From Pseudomonas benzenivorans (GTDB taxonomy: Bacteria; Pseudomonadota; Gammaproteobacteria; Pseudomonadales; Pseudomonadaceae): a DNA stretch of 64,000 nucleotides. This document shows positions 26,395-35,284 of the stretch, piece by piece; the stretch's first letter is position 1, and the number at the start of each line of letters is the position of its first letter. The position numbers and the translations under genes were made by a program. Under the pieces are notes generated by a model. That model was not told the DNA's origin. It did no database searches and saw only the letters and a list, made by a program, of their open reading frames with translations. The stretch covers positions 186,001 to 250,000 of the forward strand of contig NZ_FNCT01000006.1 of the NCBI RefSeq assembly GCF_900100495.1, given 5' to 3'.

Positions 26395-27420
26395 CTACTC
26401 CCGCTCCCCCGCCTTGAACTTCACCGCCAACACCACCAGCGGCAAATAGGCAACCAGCAAGCCCAGCAAGCCATCCAGCCCACCGAGCCCAACCCAGATG
26501 GCGATCGGCAGCAGCCAAAACAGATTGATCCCCAACACCGCCAAGGTCACCGGTAAGTGCTTGCCAAACTGGCGCGAGGCGTACTGATAGGCATGGCTGC
26601 GATGCGCCTCATATACCTTGTCCCCGCGCAGCAAACGGCGCATCAAGGTCCAGGTCGCATCCAGCACGAAAACCCCCAGCATGATCAACCAGCTCCACAA
26701 CAACTCGGGGGCCACCCAAGCCGCCTGCAGGGACAACACCCCCAGAGCGATACCCAAGAAACCACTGCCTGCATCGCCCATGAAAATCCGTGCCGGCGGG
26801 AAATTCCAATACAGAAAGCCCGCCACCGCCGCCGCCAACAGCATCGGCATAACCCAAGCCGTAGGCTGTACCGAGCCCGCGAAGCCCAACATGGCATACA
26901 ACAATGCGCCACCCAGGCACACACAAATGGCCTCGACACTGGCGATGCCGTCGATACCATCCATAAAGTTGTAGAGGTTCAACAACCACACCAGATAGAC
27001 CGCCGCCAGCCCATGCCCAAGCCAACCCAGATCGAGGCTCATGCCGAACAGGCTCAGCGGCGGCAGGCCGCCCAGCCAGAACAATGCCCAAATGGCCCCG
27101 GCAAAGTGCCCCAATAACCGCCAACGCGCGGGAATATGGCCGTGGTCATCCAAAAAGCCAATCACCGCCACTCCAGCACCCGCCCCCAACAGCCCCCACA
27201 TCACAGCCCAAGGCAGCATATTGGCGATGGCCAGAACCGGCAAAGCCGCCAGGAAGGCCAGTACGATGGCCACCCCACCGCCGCGCGGTGTCGGCACCGA
27301 GTGCGAACTGCGCGCGTTGGGGATGTCCATCAGGCTGCGGGCCAAGGCGTAACGACGCAAGGCGCCGGTCATAAAAAGCGAAACGCCGGCCACGGCCGGC
27401 AGCAACCACCAGATTGTCAT
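26395..27420 (-). CDS. wbpL: Undecaprenyl-phosphate sugar-1-phosphate transferase WbpL
   Basis: WbpL starts the O-unit by transferring QuiNAc/FucNAc-1-phosphate (and GlcNAc-1-P) to undecaprenyl phosphate. The 341-residue polytopic protein has MraY/WecA-family signatures: SRSLMDIPNARSSHSVPTPR-like entry motif (DIPNARSSHSVPTPRGGG), FLDDHGHIPARWRLLGH, LYNFMDGIDGIA and the NFPPARIFMGDAGSGFLG catalytic/Mg segment. About ten hydrophobic spans are visible. Its start overlaps the end of the upstream reductase gene by four bases (ATGA), so it belongs to one operon. Confidence 0.95.
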   Translation of the reverse strand: MTIWWLLPAVAGVSLFMTGALRRYALARSLMDIPNARSSHSVPTPRGGGVAIVLAFLAALPVLAIANMLPWAVMWGLLGAGAGVAVIGFLDDHGHIPARWRLLGHFAGAIWALFWLGGLPPLSLFGMSLDLGWLGHGLAAVYLVWLLNLYNFMDGIDGIASVEAICVCLGGALLYAMLGFAGSVQPTAWVMPMLLAAAVAGFLYWNFPPARIFMGDAGSGFLGIALGVLSLQAAWVAPELLWSWLIMLGVFVLDATWTLMRRLLRGDKVYEAHRSHAYQYASRQFGKHLPVTLAVLGINLFWLLPIAIWVGLGGLDGLLGLLVAYLPLVVLAVKFKAGERE

Positions 27421-28385
27421 TTGCTCTGCTGTTCCAGAAAATGCTTGGCCGTCTTGCGCAGCGCCTCATCGACGCTGACCGGCGGTGTCCAGTTCAATAA
27501 CTCACGAGTCTTGCCGATATCGACCTGCAGCGAGCCGCACAGCCGCTGGGAGAGCGCCTGCTTACCCAGCAGCGTCGCCCCCGTTTCCAGCAGCCAACTC
27601 GGCACCGGCAACAACCGCGCCGGCTTGCCCAAGGCCGCGCCCATCCTGCGCAACAATTCGGTAGTCGAAAGATCCTCGCCATCGCTGACCAGGAAGGTCT
27701 GGTTGGCGGCGGCGGGATGATCGATGCAGGTCACGATCAGATCGACCAGATTGTCCAAGGCAACCAGGCTGCGCCGGTTGTGGAAGGCCCCAAACGGCAA
27801 AGGCACGCCCTTGTGCAAGCAGCGCATCATATTGAGGAAGTTGGCTTTCACACCCGGCCCATAGACCAGCGTCGGGCGGATGATCACCACCTCCATCCCG
27901 GTTTCGGCCGCAAGATTACGTAACCCCTGTTCGGCTTCCATCTTGGAGATGCCATAGGGATCCGCCGGCGCCGGCTGCGCATCGGCAAGGTAAGGCACAT
28001 CGACTGGAGTACCCTCGCCGTTGACCTTGATCGAGCTGATAAAGATGAATCGGCGCACACCCGCTGCCGCAGCCTGGCGGGCGAGGTTCAATGTGCCGTC
28101 GACGTTTACTTTGCGGAACTCGCTCAGAGGGTCGGCAGACTTGTCATGCATGATGTGGACGCGGGCGGCGCAATGCACAAAGACGGAAATATCAGCTAGC
28201 GATTCGAGAAGGGTCGGGTTGCTCAAATCCCCCAGATGAAGCGGGATAACGCCGTCGGGCAAATTGTTCACCGACTGTCGAACCCCAGCCCATACCTGCA
28301 CATCAGGCGTAGCCAGCAATTCGTCTACCACAGCCGCACCAACAAAACCGGTCGCGCCGCTTACCAAAACCCTGCACTGGTTCAA
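27417..28385 (-). CDS. NAD-dependent 4-keto sugar reductase, WbpV/WbpK-like
   Basis: The 322-residue extended SDR has the cofactor motif VSGATGFVGAAVVDEL near the N-terminus, CAARVHIMHDKSADPL, and the catalytic Ser/Tyr/Lys in FISSIKVNGEGT and DPYGISKMEAEQG. In P. aeruginosa O-antigen loci this family (WbpV, WbpK) reduces the WbpM product to UDP-QuiNAc or UDP-FucNAc, the sugar loaded by WbpL. The gene order here, WbpV-like then WbpL, is that of the O6 locus, which favours QuiNAc, but the product stereochemistry cannot be read from sequence. Four-base overlaps join it to both neighbours. Confidence 0.85.
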   Translation of the reverse strand: MNQCRVLVSGATGFVGAAVVDELLATPDVQVWAGVRQSVNNLPDGVIPLHLGDLSNPTLLESLADISVFVHCAARVHIMHDKSADPLSEFRKVNVDGTLNLARQAAAAGVRRFIFISSIKVNGEGTPVDVPYLADAQPAPADPYGISKMEAEQGLRNLAAETGMEVVIIRPTLVYGPGVKANFLNMMRCLHKGVPLPFGAFHNRRSLVALDNLVDLIVTCIDHPAAANQTFLVSDGEDLSTTELLRRMGAALGKPARLLPVPSWLLETGATLLGKQALSQRLCGSLQVDIGKTRELLNWTPPVSVDEALRKTAKHFLEQQSK

Positions 28386-29512
28386 GCCACACTCCCTAAT
28401 GCTCGATAAATGTCCAAATGCTGCTGAACAATGCTTTCAATAGCGAATTCGCGTTCTGCCAACTCCCTACCGGCTCGGCCCAGTCGCTGACGTAATTCAG
28501 GGTTCTCTACCAGTCGCTGAATGGCATCCGCCAACGCCTCTGTGTCACGTACAGGCACGAGCAGCCCCGTTACATCGGCCTCGATAGCGTCGCGGCAACC
28601 CGGCACGTCAGTGGTCACCACGGCACGACCACAGGCGGCTGCCTCTACCAGGACCTTTGGCAGCCCCTCACGATAGGAAGGCAGAACCACCACATGGGAT
28701 TGCGCAAAAACCGTTGCAATGTCCTGACGGTATCCGAGGCACTCGACGATACCCTCAGAGCGCCACTGCTCAAGATCATCAGGACCAATACTGGTCGGAT
28801 TGCCAGGATCGAGATCTCCCACCAACTGGAAACGTACTTCAAGCCCACGCTGCCTAAGCAGACGCGCCGCCTCGACAAACTCAAAGACGCCTTTATCACG
28901 CAATAACCGGGCTGCGAGCGTAACTACAGGGACGCCTGAAGTTTCGGAACAAGGCTTGCAAACCGAGAGGTCTACGCCCGAACCACGGATCAAAACAGAC
29001 TTTTCATTAGTGATGGCACCAAGCCTAATCAGTGCCTCACAGTCATCCCGATTTTGAAAAACAGCCCGCAAATTGCGTTTTCCTAAAGCCCTCCGATAGA
29101 GGAAACCGACCAAACCACGAACCACAGATGCCTTTGAGCCTGTAGCCATAAAGACAAAGCCCAAGCCCGATATCGCAGCAACCACACTCTTGACCGGAGC
29201 CAGCCGCGCCGCAATACCGCCATACAGCACTGGCTTAATGGTTACCAGATGCAGAACTTCCGGCCGCAAGCGCCAACATAATCGCCAAATGGAAATAAGC
29301 GAGCTCAATTCCAGAAGCGGGTTTTTGCCACTCCGCGACAAAGGCAATTCGTGATGAATAAAGCCACGACTACGAATATCCGTCACTGACTCGCCTGGCC
29401 TGGTTGCGACGTGCACGCTGTAGCCAGTCTGTCGAGCACCTTCAGCTACCGCAAGTCGATGCGATAGAAAGAAAGCTGGATCGTTTACGACAATCAACAA
29501 AACAGCACTCAT
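28382..29512 (-). CDS. GT4-family glycosyltransferase (WbpU/PglA-like)
   Basis: The 376-residue retaining glycosyltransferase has GT-B folds: an acceptor-side N-terminal half (VVNDPAFFLSHRLAVAEGAR, VLHLVTIKPVLYGGIAARL) and a donor-side half with VTLAARLLRDKGVFEFVEA and the E-x7-E motif in PSYREGLPKVLVEAAACGR. It resembles PglA and the P. aeruginosa WbpU/WbjE group that add the second sugar to the lipid-linked QuiNAc/FucNAc. The most likely donor is a GalNAc-type nucleotide sugar such as UDP-GalNAcA, an inference from the wbpO/wbpP genes. It overlaps the reductase gene downstream by four bases. Confidence 0.88.
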   Translation of the reverse strand: MSAVLLIVVNDPAFFLSHRLAVAEGARQTGYSVHVATRPGESVTDIRSRGFIHHELPLSRSGKNPLLELSSLISIWRLCWRLRPEVLHLVTIKPVLYGGIAARLAPVKSVVAAISGLGFVFMATGSKASVVRGLVGFLYRRALGKRNLRAVFQNRDDCEALIRLGAITNEKSVLIRGSGVDLSVCKPCSETSGVPVVTLAARLLRDKGVFEFVEAARLLRQRGLEVRFQLVGDLDPGNPTSIGPDDLEQWRSEGIVECLGYRQDIATVFAQSHVVVLPSYREGLPKVLVEAAACGRAVVTTDVPGCRDAIEADVTGLLVPVRDTEALADAIQRLVENPELRQRLGRAGRELAEREFAIESIVQQHLDIYRALGSVA

Positions 29513-29715
29513 GATTTCTTACCCAGCCAGGCTTGACACATCAGAACACTCCACAAATGATCCTGCCAATTACACCACCCGCCGAGGAACTGAGCACATA
29601 CTTTACGGACCGGCACGAATGGAGTCGTCGATACATGCGGGCTGCAACTCAGCGGATATTTCGACCAATTGCGCAGAGAGTCACGTATCCAACTGCGCGG
29701 AGACATGACTGCGCT
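29509..29715 (-). pseudogene. 3' remnant of an asparagine-synthetase-like amidotransferase (WbpS type)
   Basis: The minus-strand frame encodes WIRDSLRNWSKYPL near its start and CNWQDHLWSVLMCQAWLGKK at its end. This is the C-terminal pattern of class B asparagine synthetases (SWLRGPLRDW ... NWQYRLWDVLMFQAWL). Nothing upstream in any frame between 29716 and 29883 continues the gene, and an in-frame TAG lies five codons before the first ATG. The fragment stops by overlapping the start of the GT4 gene by four bases, as an intact operon gene would. In O6-type P. aeruginosa loci an amidotransferase gene, wbpS, lies in this position and amidates GalNAcA. Confidence 0.75.
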
Positions 29716-29883
29716 AAGCTAGACTCACAGCGCGACAGTTGAGCATGGAAACACGAATTTCCAAGCTGGCGGCATAACAGCCCAATCCAGCATAATCAGA
29801 AGGCCACCTCAATCAAATAGTATCTACCAAGAAAGTAGCCATGTAGCGAACCCCAGATAGAATCCGTTTAAACAACGCACTAA

Positions 29884-30966
29884 TCAACCTCTGCTCTGAC
29901 CAATGATATCGTTGAAAATCCGGCTTAGGATTGGAGCCTGAACCTGCAATGAATAATTATTTTCAACCGCCTTCCGTCCAGCTACACCCATCACTCTACG
30001 CTGTTTCGGGGACGCAAGAAGATGGCTCAAGGCATTCTCCCACTCGGCCAAAGAACCGGCGAGAAGACCAGAATAGCTACCGGTGACAATGTCGACATTC
30101 ACGCCGACAGGGGAGGCGATCACCGGCACAGCGCAGGCCATATACTGGATCAACTTGTAACCGCACTTGCCCTTTTCCCAGGGGCCATCGGGTAGCGGCA
30201 TGATGCCAATATCCATCCGACTAATCAGCTCTGCTTCGCTGCCCTCACTCCAAGGCACGACCTCAACATCAACCCCAGGAAACTCAGAAACCACTTGTGG
30301 TGACGCGCCGACCAGCACCAAGCGTGCACCGTGGGCTTGGCAGACCTTGACTAACGCTTCTCGTATACCCACCACATATTTCTGCGTGGAAGGCGAGCCG
30401 ATCCAACCGACTACCGGACACGTGGTAGTTGAATCGCGCCGTGGAGTATAGCGAGTATGATCCACCACTGTGGGTACAAGCTCAACACTGCGAGCGCCAG
30501 CAGCCTTAGCACGAGAGGCCAGATAGGCGTTACCAGCGATAACACATGCCGAATTACGCATTACCACGTCGATCTTTTTCCCCAGCACCTTACGGATTAC
30601 CGGATTTCCGGAGAGATCGTAGTTGTGGAAGATGGCGTCATCGTAATCGGCAACATACCTCATACCCAACAGACATAATAACCTTTCAGCAAACGAGGGG
30701 AGATAAGGAAATATTTCTTTTTCGACCCAGATTAAGTCATATCTGAAAGCACCAAACAAAGTAACCAAGCGCTTGAGATAAAGGCTCACGACTATTCTCA
30801 CGACGCGGCGCCGCTGATTGTAGAGACCATTCAAATACCTGTCGTCGAACAGACTACTAACAGTGACCTCAAGCCCTTTACCTTCTAGATAAGGAAGGTA
30901 CTGCAATGTTCGCAACCGACTACTGGCACCAAGTCTTGAGTACTTACACAATAAAAGTATTTTCAT
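29884..30966 (-). CDS. GT4-family glycosyltransferase
   Basis: The 360-residue protein has the GT-B layout with an N-terminal KILLLCKYSRLGASSRLRTL, an Asp-rich VADYDDAIFHNYDLSG segment and a donor-binding half containing VVGWIGSPSTQKY and the E/K pattern of PWEKGKCGYKLIQYMACAVP. This family adds hexoses or 6-deoxyhexoses in O-antigen and capsule clusters; donor and linkage are unknown. The start at 30966 (MKILLLCKYSRLGAS) overlaps the end of the wzy gene by four bases, so translation is coupled. Base composition is intermediate between the A+T-rich wzy and the GC-rich core. Confidence 0.85.
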   Translation of the reverse strand: MKILLLCKYSRLGASSRLRTLQYLPYLEGKGLEVTVSSLFDDRYLNGLYNQRRRVVRIVVSLYLKRLVTLFGAFRYDLIWVEKEIFPYLPSFAERLLCLLGMRYVADYDDAIFHNYDLSGNPVIRKVLGKKIDVVMRNSACVIAGNAYLASRAKAAGARSVELVPTVVDHTRYTPRRDSTTTCPVVGWIGSPSTQKYVVGIREALVKVCQAHGARLVLVGASPQVVSEFPGVDVEVVPWSEGSEAELISRMDIGIMPLPDGPWEKGKCGYKLIQYMACAVPVIASPVGVNVDIVTGSYSGLLAGSLAEWENALSHLLASPKQRRVMGVAGRKAVENNYSLQVQAPILSRIFNDIIGQSRG

Positions 30967-32189
30967 ACACGACCAAACCCAGCTGAACGCTTAAATAAGC
31001 AACCCAAACAATATGAAATCAAAACAAAACAAGGAAACACCCCTCTAACAAGAAGGTAATTGTTCTTAAATGTCAAAACCAATATAAACAACAGCAAAAC
31101 AAAAGCGAGCTTAAACTCCAAACTTGAGAAAAATTTTCTTTTACCAGAAAAACAAAACAACAAAAACAGCAAATGAGTCACTATCACAAAAACCAAGCCC
31201 ACAACGCCATATCGAAAAATCTCTCTTACATAACCCACATCTGAATTCCCCGGCTCACTACCAACACCAAAAAAAACACCAAATAAGTTATCTGGCAGAA
31301 AAAACATATGAGCCCATAAGAAACCTCCTTCTCTTTGCGCTGAAAATATAGACGTAATTACTTCAACCTCAGCACTAGAAACATCAACAACTCCAAGGGA
31401 AAAGGTCACATCAAGCACCTTCAAAAACCAAGTAAAGGCAAAATAGCATAAAAATACAGAAGCAAATAAAATAGAAATTTTAGCACCACCACCCAACTTT
31501 CCAAAAAAAACCAACCTTCCAACGTAAAGAAAAAACAAAATTCCAGCGAACATCATTGTCACTCTGGACGCGAAACAAGCTGCAAAAAAAAGAATAACCA
31601 CCCCCATAAACTTACCCATCCCATCAGAAAAAAAAGAAGCTCGCGACGTTAACAACAAGATACCTATAATTGTTATGAAGCCTGCAATATCAAACCCAGC
31701 CAAAAGCCCAGAGGAACGCATCCATCTAAATCTTTCATTCCCACTAAGACTTGAAGCCAGCTCAGCCAAAGGCAGACTAAACGCCGTTACAATTATAAAA
31801 ACAGCATGCATCACTATAACAACAATCAAGATCCGCAAAACCTTTATTAAATCACGGCAATCCATGGAAGAGCAAAAAACACCAACAATAAAGACAACAA
31901 AAATAGACCTCAATATTCTTCCGAGCGGTTCAACATCAAAAGAATCATTAAAAACCTGAACAGACAACTGATAAACAAACAAGATAGACAACAGCAAAAA
32001 AAATAAAAAAAATGGAAAAGAAATCGAAGCCCTTCTCACAACAAAAGGGAGAAGAATAAAAGGAACAAAAACAGAAAGATCGAAATATTTAACCTTCCAT
32101 CCGAAGATCAAAAAAAACAAAAAAATAGAAATCGAAAAAAAATTAACCCTAGGGTTAGAAACATCCCCTTCCACAGTTTTTTGAATCAT
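30963..32189 (-). CDS. wzy: O-antigen polymerase Wzy (predicted)
   Basis: The 408-residue protein is strongly hydrophobic with about 11-12 membrane spans and a larger central periplasmic-type loop (VDVSSAEVEVITSIFSAQRE and following), the general profile of Wzy polymerases. It is the only polytopic protein in the locus besides Wzx and WbpL. Wzy sequences diverge so much that assignment rests on topology, length and position. The DNA is very A+T-rich with poly-T/A runs, unlike flanking genes, indicating transfer. ATG 32189 follows GGAGGGGG, a strong ribosome-binding site; the frame remains open another 87 codons upstream but without such a site. Confidence 0.8.
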   Translation of the reverse strand: MIQKTVEGDVSNPRVNFFSISIFLFFLIFGWKVKYFDLSVFVPFILLPFVVRRASISFPFFLFFLLLSILFVYQLSVQVFNDSFDVEPLGRILRSIFVVFIVGVFCSSMDCRDLIKVLRILIVVIVMHAVFIIVTAFSLPLAELASSLSGNERFRWMRSSGLLAGFDIAGFITIIGILLLTSRASFFSDGMGKFMGVVILFFAACFASRVTMMFAGILFFLYVGRLVFFGKLGGGAKISILFASVFLCYFAFTWFLKVLDVTFSLGVVDVSSAEVEVITSIFSAQREGGFLWAHMFFLPDNLFGVFFGVGSEPGNSDVGYVREIFRYGVVGLVFVIVTHLLFLLFCFSGKRKFFSSLEFKLAFVLLLFILVLTFKNNYLLVRGVFPCFVLISYCLGCLFKRSAGFGRV

Positions 32190-32746
32190 ACCCCCTCCAA
32201 AAAAATAATAACCAAAAAAATAATTAAACCAACAATTTTTTCCAAACCAGCCATGAAAGCTCTTAACTACTACAAACCACCTACCCTTTTCCTTTAAAAT
32301 TCTCAAAAAAGGAGAAAAGCCAAGGCTCGCCACAATCTTCATATTCATTTCATCGCCAAATGGCAAACTGTAGGAGTGCCATCTAAATATATGCACACTT
32401 TTCCCGAGCCAGACAAAAAAAATCGCTGGCAGCCAGCAGAGAGTTTTCATCAGCTACGTAGTTATTTCCACCCAGCAAAAATTGCATACCTTCATGCAAC
32501 CTGATTTACAGATAAATCTCCTCCACGAAGGGGCAGCATTCATGCGAACTAGTGTATTTCCAACAGGTAGAATACACCCTGTACTTTCCTATGGAAATCA
32601 TGCCCCTACCTCGACACTACCTGCTGCATCAGGGCACCAAGTGCGAATTCATTCGAGTACTCTTGCGTTTGTCCGAGCACTCTGAATAAATTGAAGTGCT
32701 TTATTTCACATGTGTATTCAGATGAAGGGCTAGCTCGTTCAATAGA
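32190..32746. other. A+T-rich non-coding gap between the GT2 and wzy genes
   Basis: I see no supported gene in these 557 bases. The wzy frame stays open up to 32450 (87 codons rich in Phe, Trp and Gly), which may be a relic of a replaced gene or chance. The rest has stops in all frames; the minus-strand open stretches are under 40 codons. Confidence 0.5.
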
Positions 32747-33706
32747 TCAACGCCCCTTATTCAACCGTAGTCCTTGTACTATGCTGAAAATCTTCTTGGC
32801 CGGATGAATAATAAATCTCAACGCAATCGGCATCCATCTGAACCTATACAAAATGATCACAAACGAATTGCGGGGATAAAACTTATACGCCTGCACAATA
32901 TGCCCTTGAAAATCTGAATATTTTCCAGTCAGCAATGATGCAACTGCATAAGAAAGGTATTGCTTAGCTCTACCTCTCTCTATTACTTCCTCGTCACACC
33001 CTAATGCCTTAGCCTTATCAATTGCCATTTGTATTAACGGCATAAGTTTTAGGCTTCTGGATATGCCTATGCCAGATCGATAAACACCTAGCGCTTCGGA
33101 GATAAATCCGATCGGACCTCGGCTCACCAAACATACATAAACATAGAAATCTATGAAGTCTCTTCCGCACTTTAGAAAATCATCTGCAAACTTTCTTCTA
33201 TACATTAGCGATGAGTGAAGGAAGCTTGGATGACTGAGAAGGAGATACTCCATATCAATTAGCTCAGGGTTCTCCTTTGTCTCTCCTTGAAAAACTCCGC
33301 TTTTCAAAACTCTCAATTTATGCACAACCGCTGAGCAATTACTATTCGCATCAAGAAAATCAACTTGCTTCTTGATTTTTAATGGCAATGCATAGTCGTC
33401 GCCATCCATATGACATATATATTTACCGCGTGCACGGCGATGAACAGAAATATAATTCTTAAAAGCGCCTATATTTTTCTTATGCAAAACTGGAAAAATC
33501 AACTCTGGGTACAACGCAGAAAATTCATTTATTATATCTGGGGTCTTATCCGTAGAGGCATCATCGCCAATAAGGATTTCATACTCCTCAGGATTCAACT
33601 GAGAAACAAGGCTTTCCAAACATGTCCCGATATACTTTTCTTGGTTATAAGAAACAACGCAAACTGAAACCTTTACAGGTCTATGCTCAAGCTCTAGTAT
33701 TTCCAC
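32747..33706 (-). CDS. GT2-family glycosyltransferase
   Basis: The 319-residue inverting transferase has the GT-A start VSVCVVSYNQEKYIGTCLES, the nucleotide-binding ILIGDDASTDKT and the metal-binding GKYICHMDGDDYALPLKIKK (DxD-type). A hydrophobic C-terminal region may attach it to the membrane. It most likely adds one of the later sugars of the O-unit (Rha or Qui4N-acyl are candidates), but the donor cannot be told. The start is GTG 33706; its first 20 bases overlap the end of wzx, so translation is probably coupled. Composition is A+T-rich like wzy. Confidence 0.87.
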   Translation of the reverse strand: MEILELEHRPVKVSVCVVSYNQEKYIGTCLESLVSQLNPEEYEILIGDDASTDKTPDIINEFSALYPELIFPVLHKKNIGAFKNYISVHRRARGKYICHMDGDDYALPLKIKKQVDFLDANSNCSAVVHKLRVLKSGVFQGETKENPELIDMEYLLLSHPSFLHSSLMYRRKFADDFLKCGRDFIDFYVYVCLVSRGPIGFISEALGVYRSGIGISRSLKLMPLIQMAIDKAKALGCDEEVIERGRAKQYLSYAVASLLTGKYSDFQGHIVQAYKFYPRNSFVIILYRFRWMPIALRFIIHPAKKIFSIVQGLRLNKGR

Positions 33707-35258
33707 TTTGTATTTTCACTCTAATATTTTTAATCCAAAAACTTAACATATTGCGGACTTTTTGGCTAACCAATGCTGAGCCAACAAAGAACAAAACACC
33801 AGTTGATATACAATAAGCAATTGCCTCGATACGCCCATAACTAACCAGCCTCAACTCAAATATGAATATGAATATGACAATCGCTACAGCAGGTAGAACA
33901 ATCACAGCAATATCGTTAACCAACCATGGGAAATGCAATCTTGGCTCTAGCTTATGATGCACATAAGCCGTCCAAATTAATAAGTAAGAGCAATTCATTC
34001 CAAGCCAAACATATCCCGCACCTACTCCTCCAAAATAATAAGCAAAATACATGATCACAGGAATAAGAACGCCCACCATAACTATATTACCGATCAAATG
34101 GTATCGTAGATTCCCTTTCGCATACTGCAGATAATACGGGAATGCCGTTATGGCCAGAAAACCATTTCCGATAGCGTATAGCTGTAAAATAGGTGCCGCT
34201 TTTTCAGCTAGCTGAGTGTCCCCAGTCCAAGCGAAGAGTAATTGTTCGGCACAGGTGGCTAGGGTGATCGCAGTAGAGCCGACAACGACACTAATCAATT
34301 GAGTTGAACTGCGATATATTTGTATCAGTTCTTCATGCTTGCCTTCAGCATGCAACCTAGCCATACGCGGCATGATTGCACTACTAATAGGGCTACTGAT
34401 GATAATGATACTGCTGGCGACCAACACGGCCAAAGTGAAGTAGCCATATTCAGCCAAGGGCAGAATACCGGAAAGCACAAATTTGTCGGTTTGGGTCACG
34501 AGTACCCAGACTGATGATGTGAAGGCGATGGTCAATGCGAATTTGAGCAAAGGCCGCACGGGACTGAACGACCAGCCGATGGCTTGGCTAAGGCTAGTGC
34601 GAGAAGGGAGCAAGCGACGGCTCACCATGAAAAGACAGAGTATTTCTACTAGAGCTACTACTAATTGGTGAATAAAGAATACAAAAGGCGAGAATCCGTA
34701 CAGACCCATGCTGGCAAAGACCGCGATAAATCGCAGCGTTGCGATAAAAACATTAAAACCACTGAGCCAGACAAGGCGTTCAGAACCTGTAATCACCCCA
34801 CGATACAAACCGCCCATCCAGCGCAAAGCGACGCTGATGCCCATGATTTGTACAGCTAGTACCACTTCTCCCATTGGCAACTCAGTAACGTTGAGCCAGC
34901 TAGTTGCGACCACTTCCGATAAGAGCCACAATCCGCCGCCACCAATCACAGCAATGATTACAAAAATTATGCTGAGTGCGCGAAACATCTGGCGATATGC
35001 AAGAGCCGACATAGCGCCGCCATGGTAGCGGGCAGTTTCGCGGCCAATTGTTGGTGTAAGACCAATATCCAGCAGGAAAAAACAAGCTTGAAGCATTGTG
35101 AAGAAACCCACGAGGCCGTAGGCTTCTGCGCCCATGTATTTTATATATAGAGGCAGGATCAGGATGCCGACAGCAGTGACGTAGAGCTGACTAGCATAGT
35201 TTGCAATGATGTTAATTTTTAAAGACAAGGTATTATTCGTTTTACTTGCAGTTGACAT
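33687..35258 (-). CDS. wzx: O-antigen flippase Wzx (polysaccharide-type MATE/MOP)
   Basis: Wzx moves the completed undecaprenyl-linked O-unit across the inner membrane. The 523-residue protein has about 12-14 hydrophobic spans and the family start SLKINIIANYASQLYVTAVG, then PLYIKYMGAEAYGLVGFFTM, both typical of the Wzx/MOP group. ATG 35258 (MSTASKTNNTLSLK) gives the usual N-terminus; a GTG at 35288 overlapping the acyltransferase stop by four bases is the alternative. It lies between the acyltransferase and the GT2 gene in the A+T-rich section. Confidence 0.92.
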   Translation of the reverse strand: MSTASKTNNTLSLKINIIANYASQLYVTAVGILILPLYIKYMGAEAYGLVGFFTMLQACFFLLDIGLTPTIGRETARYHGGAMSALAYRQMFRALSIIFVIIAVIGGGGLWLLSEVVATSWLNVTELPMGEVVLAVQIMGISVALRWMGGLYRGVITGSERLVWLSGFNVFIATLRFIAVFASMGLYGFSPFVFFIHQLVVALVEILCLFMVSRRLLPSRTSLSQAIGWSFSPVRPLLKFALTIAFTSSVWVLVTQTDKFVLSGILPLAEYGYFTLAVLVASSIIIISSPISSAIMPRMARLHAEGKHEELIQIYRSSTQLISVVVGSTAITLATCAEQLLFAWTGDTQLAEKAAPILQLYAIGNGFLAITAFPYYLQYAKGNLRYHLIGNIVMVGVLIPVIMYFAYYFGGVGAGYVWLGMNCSYLLIWTAYVHHKLEPRLHFPWLVNDIAVIVLPAVAIVIFIFIFELRLVSYGRIEAIAYCISTGVLFFVGSALVSQKVRNMLSFWIKNIRVKIQSGNTRA

Positions 35259-35284
35259 TTTTCTTGACCAAGCATTTTCATAAC

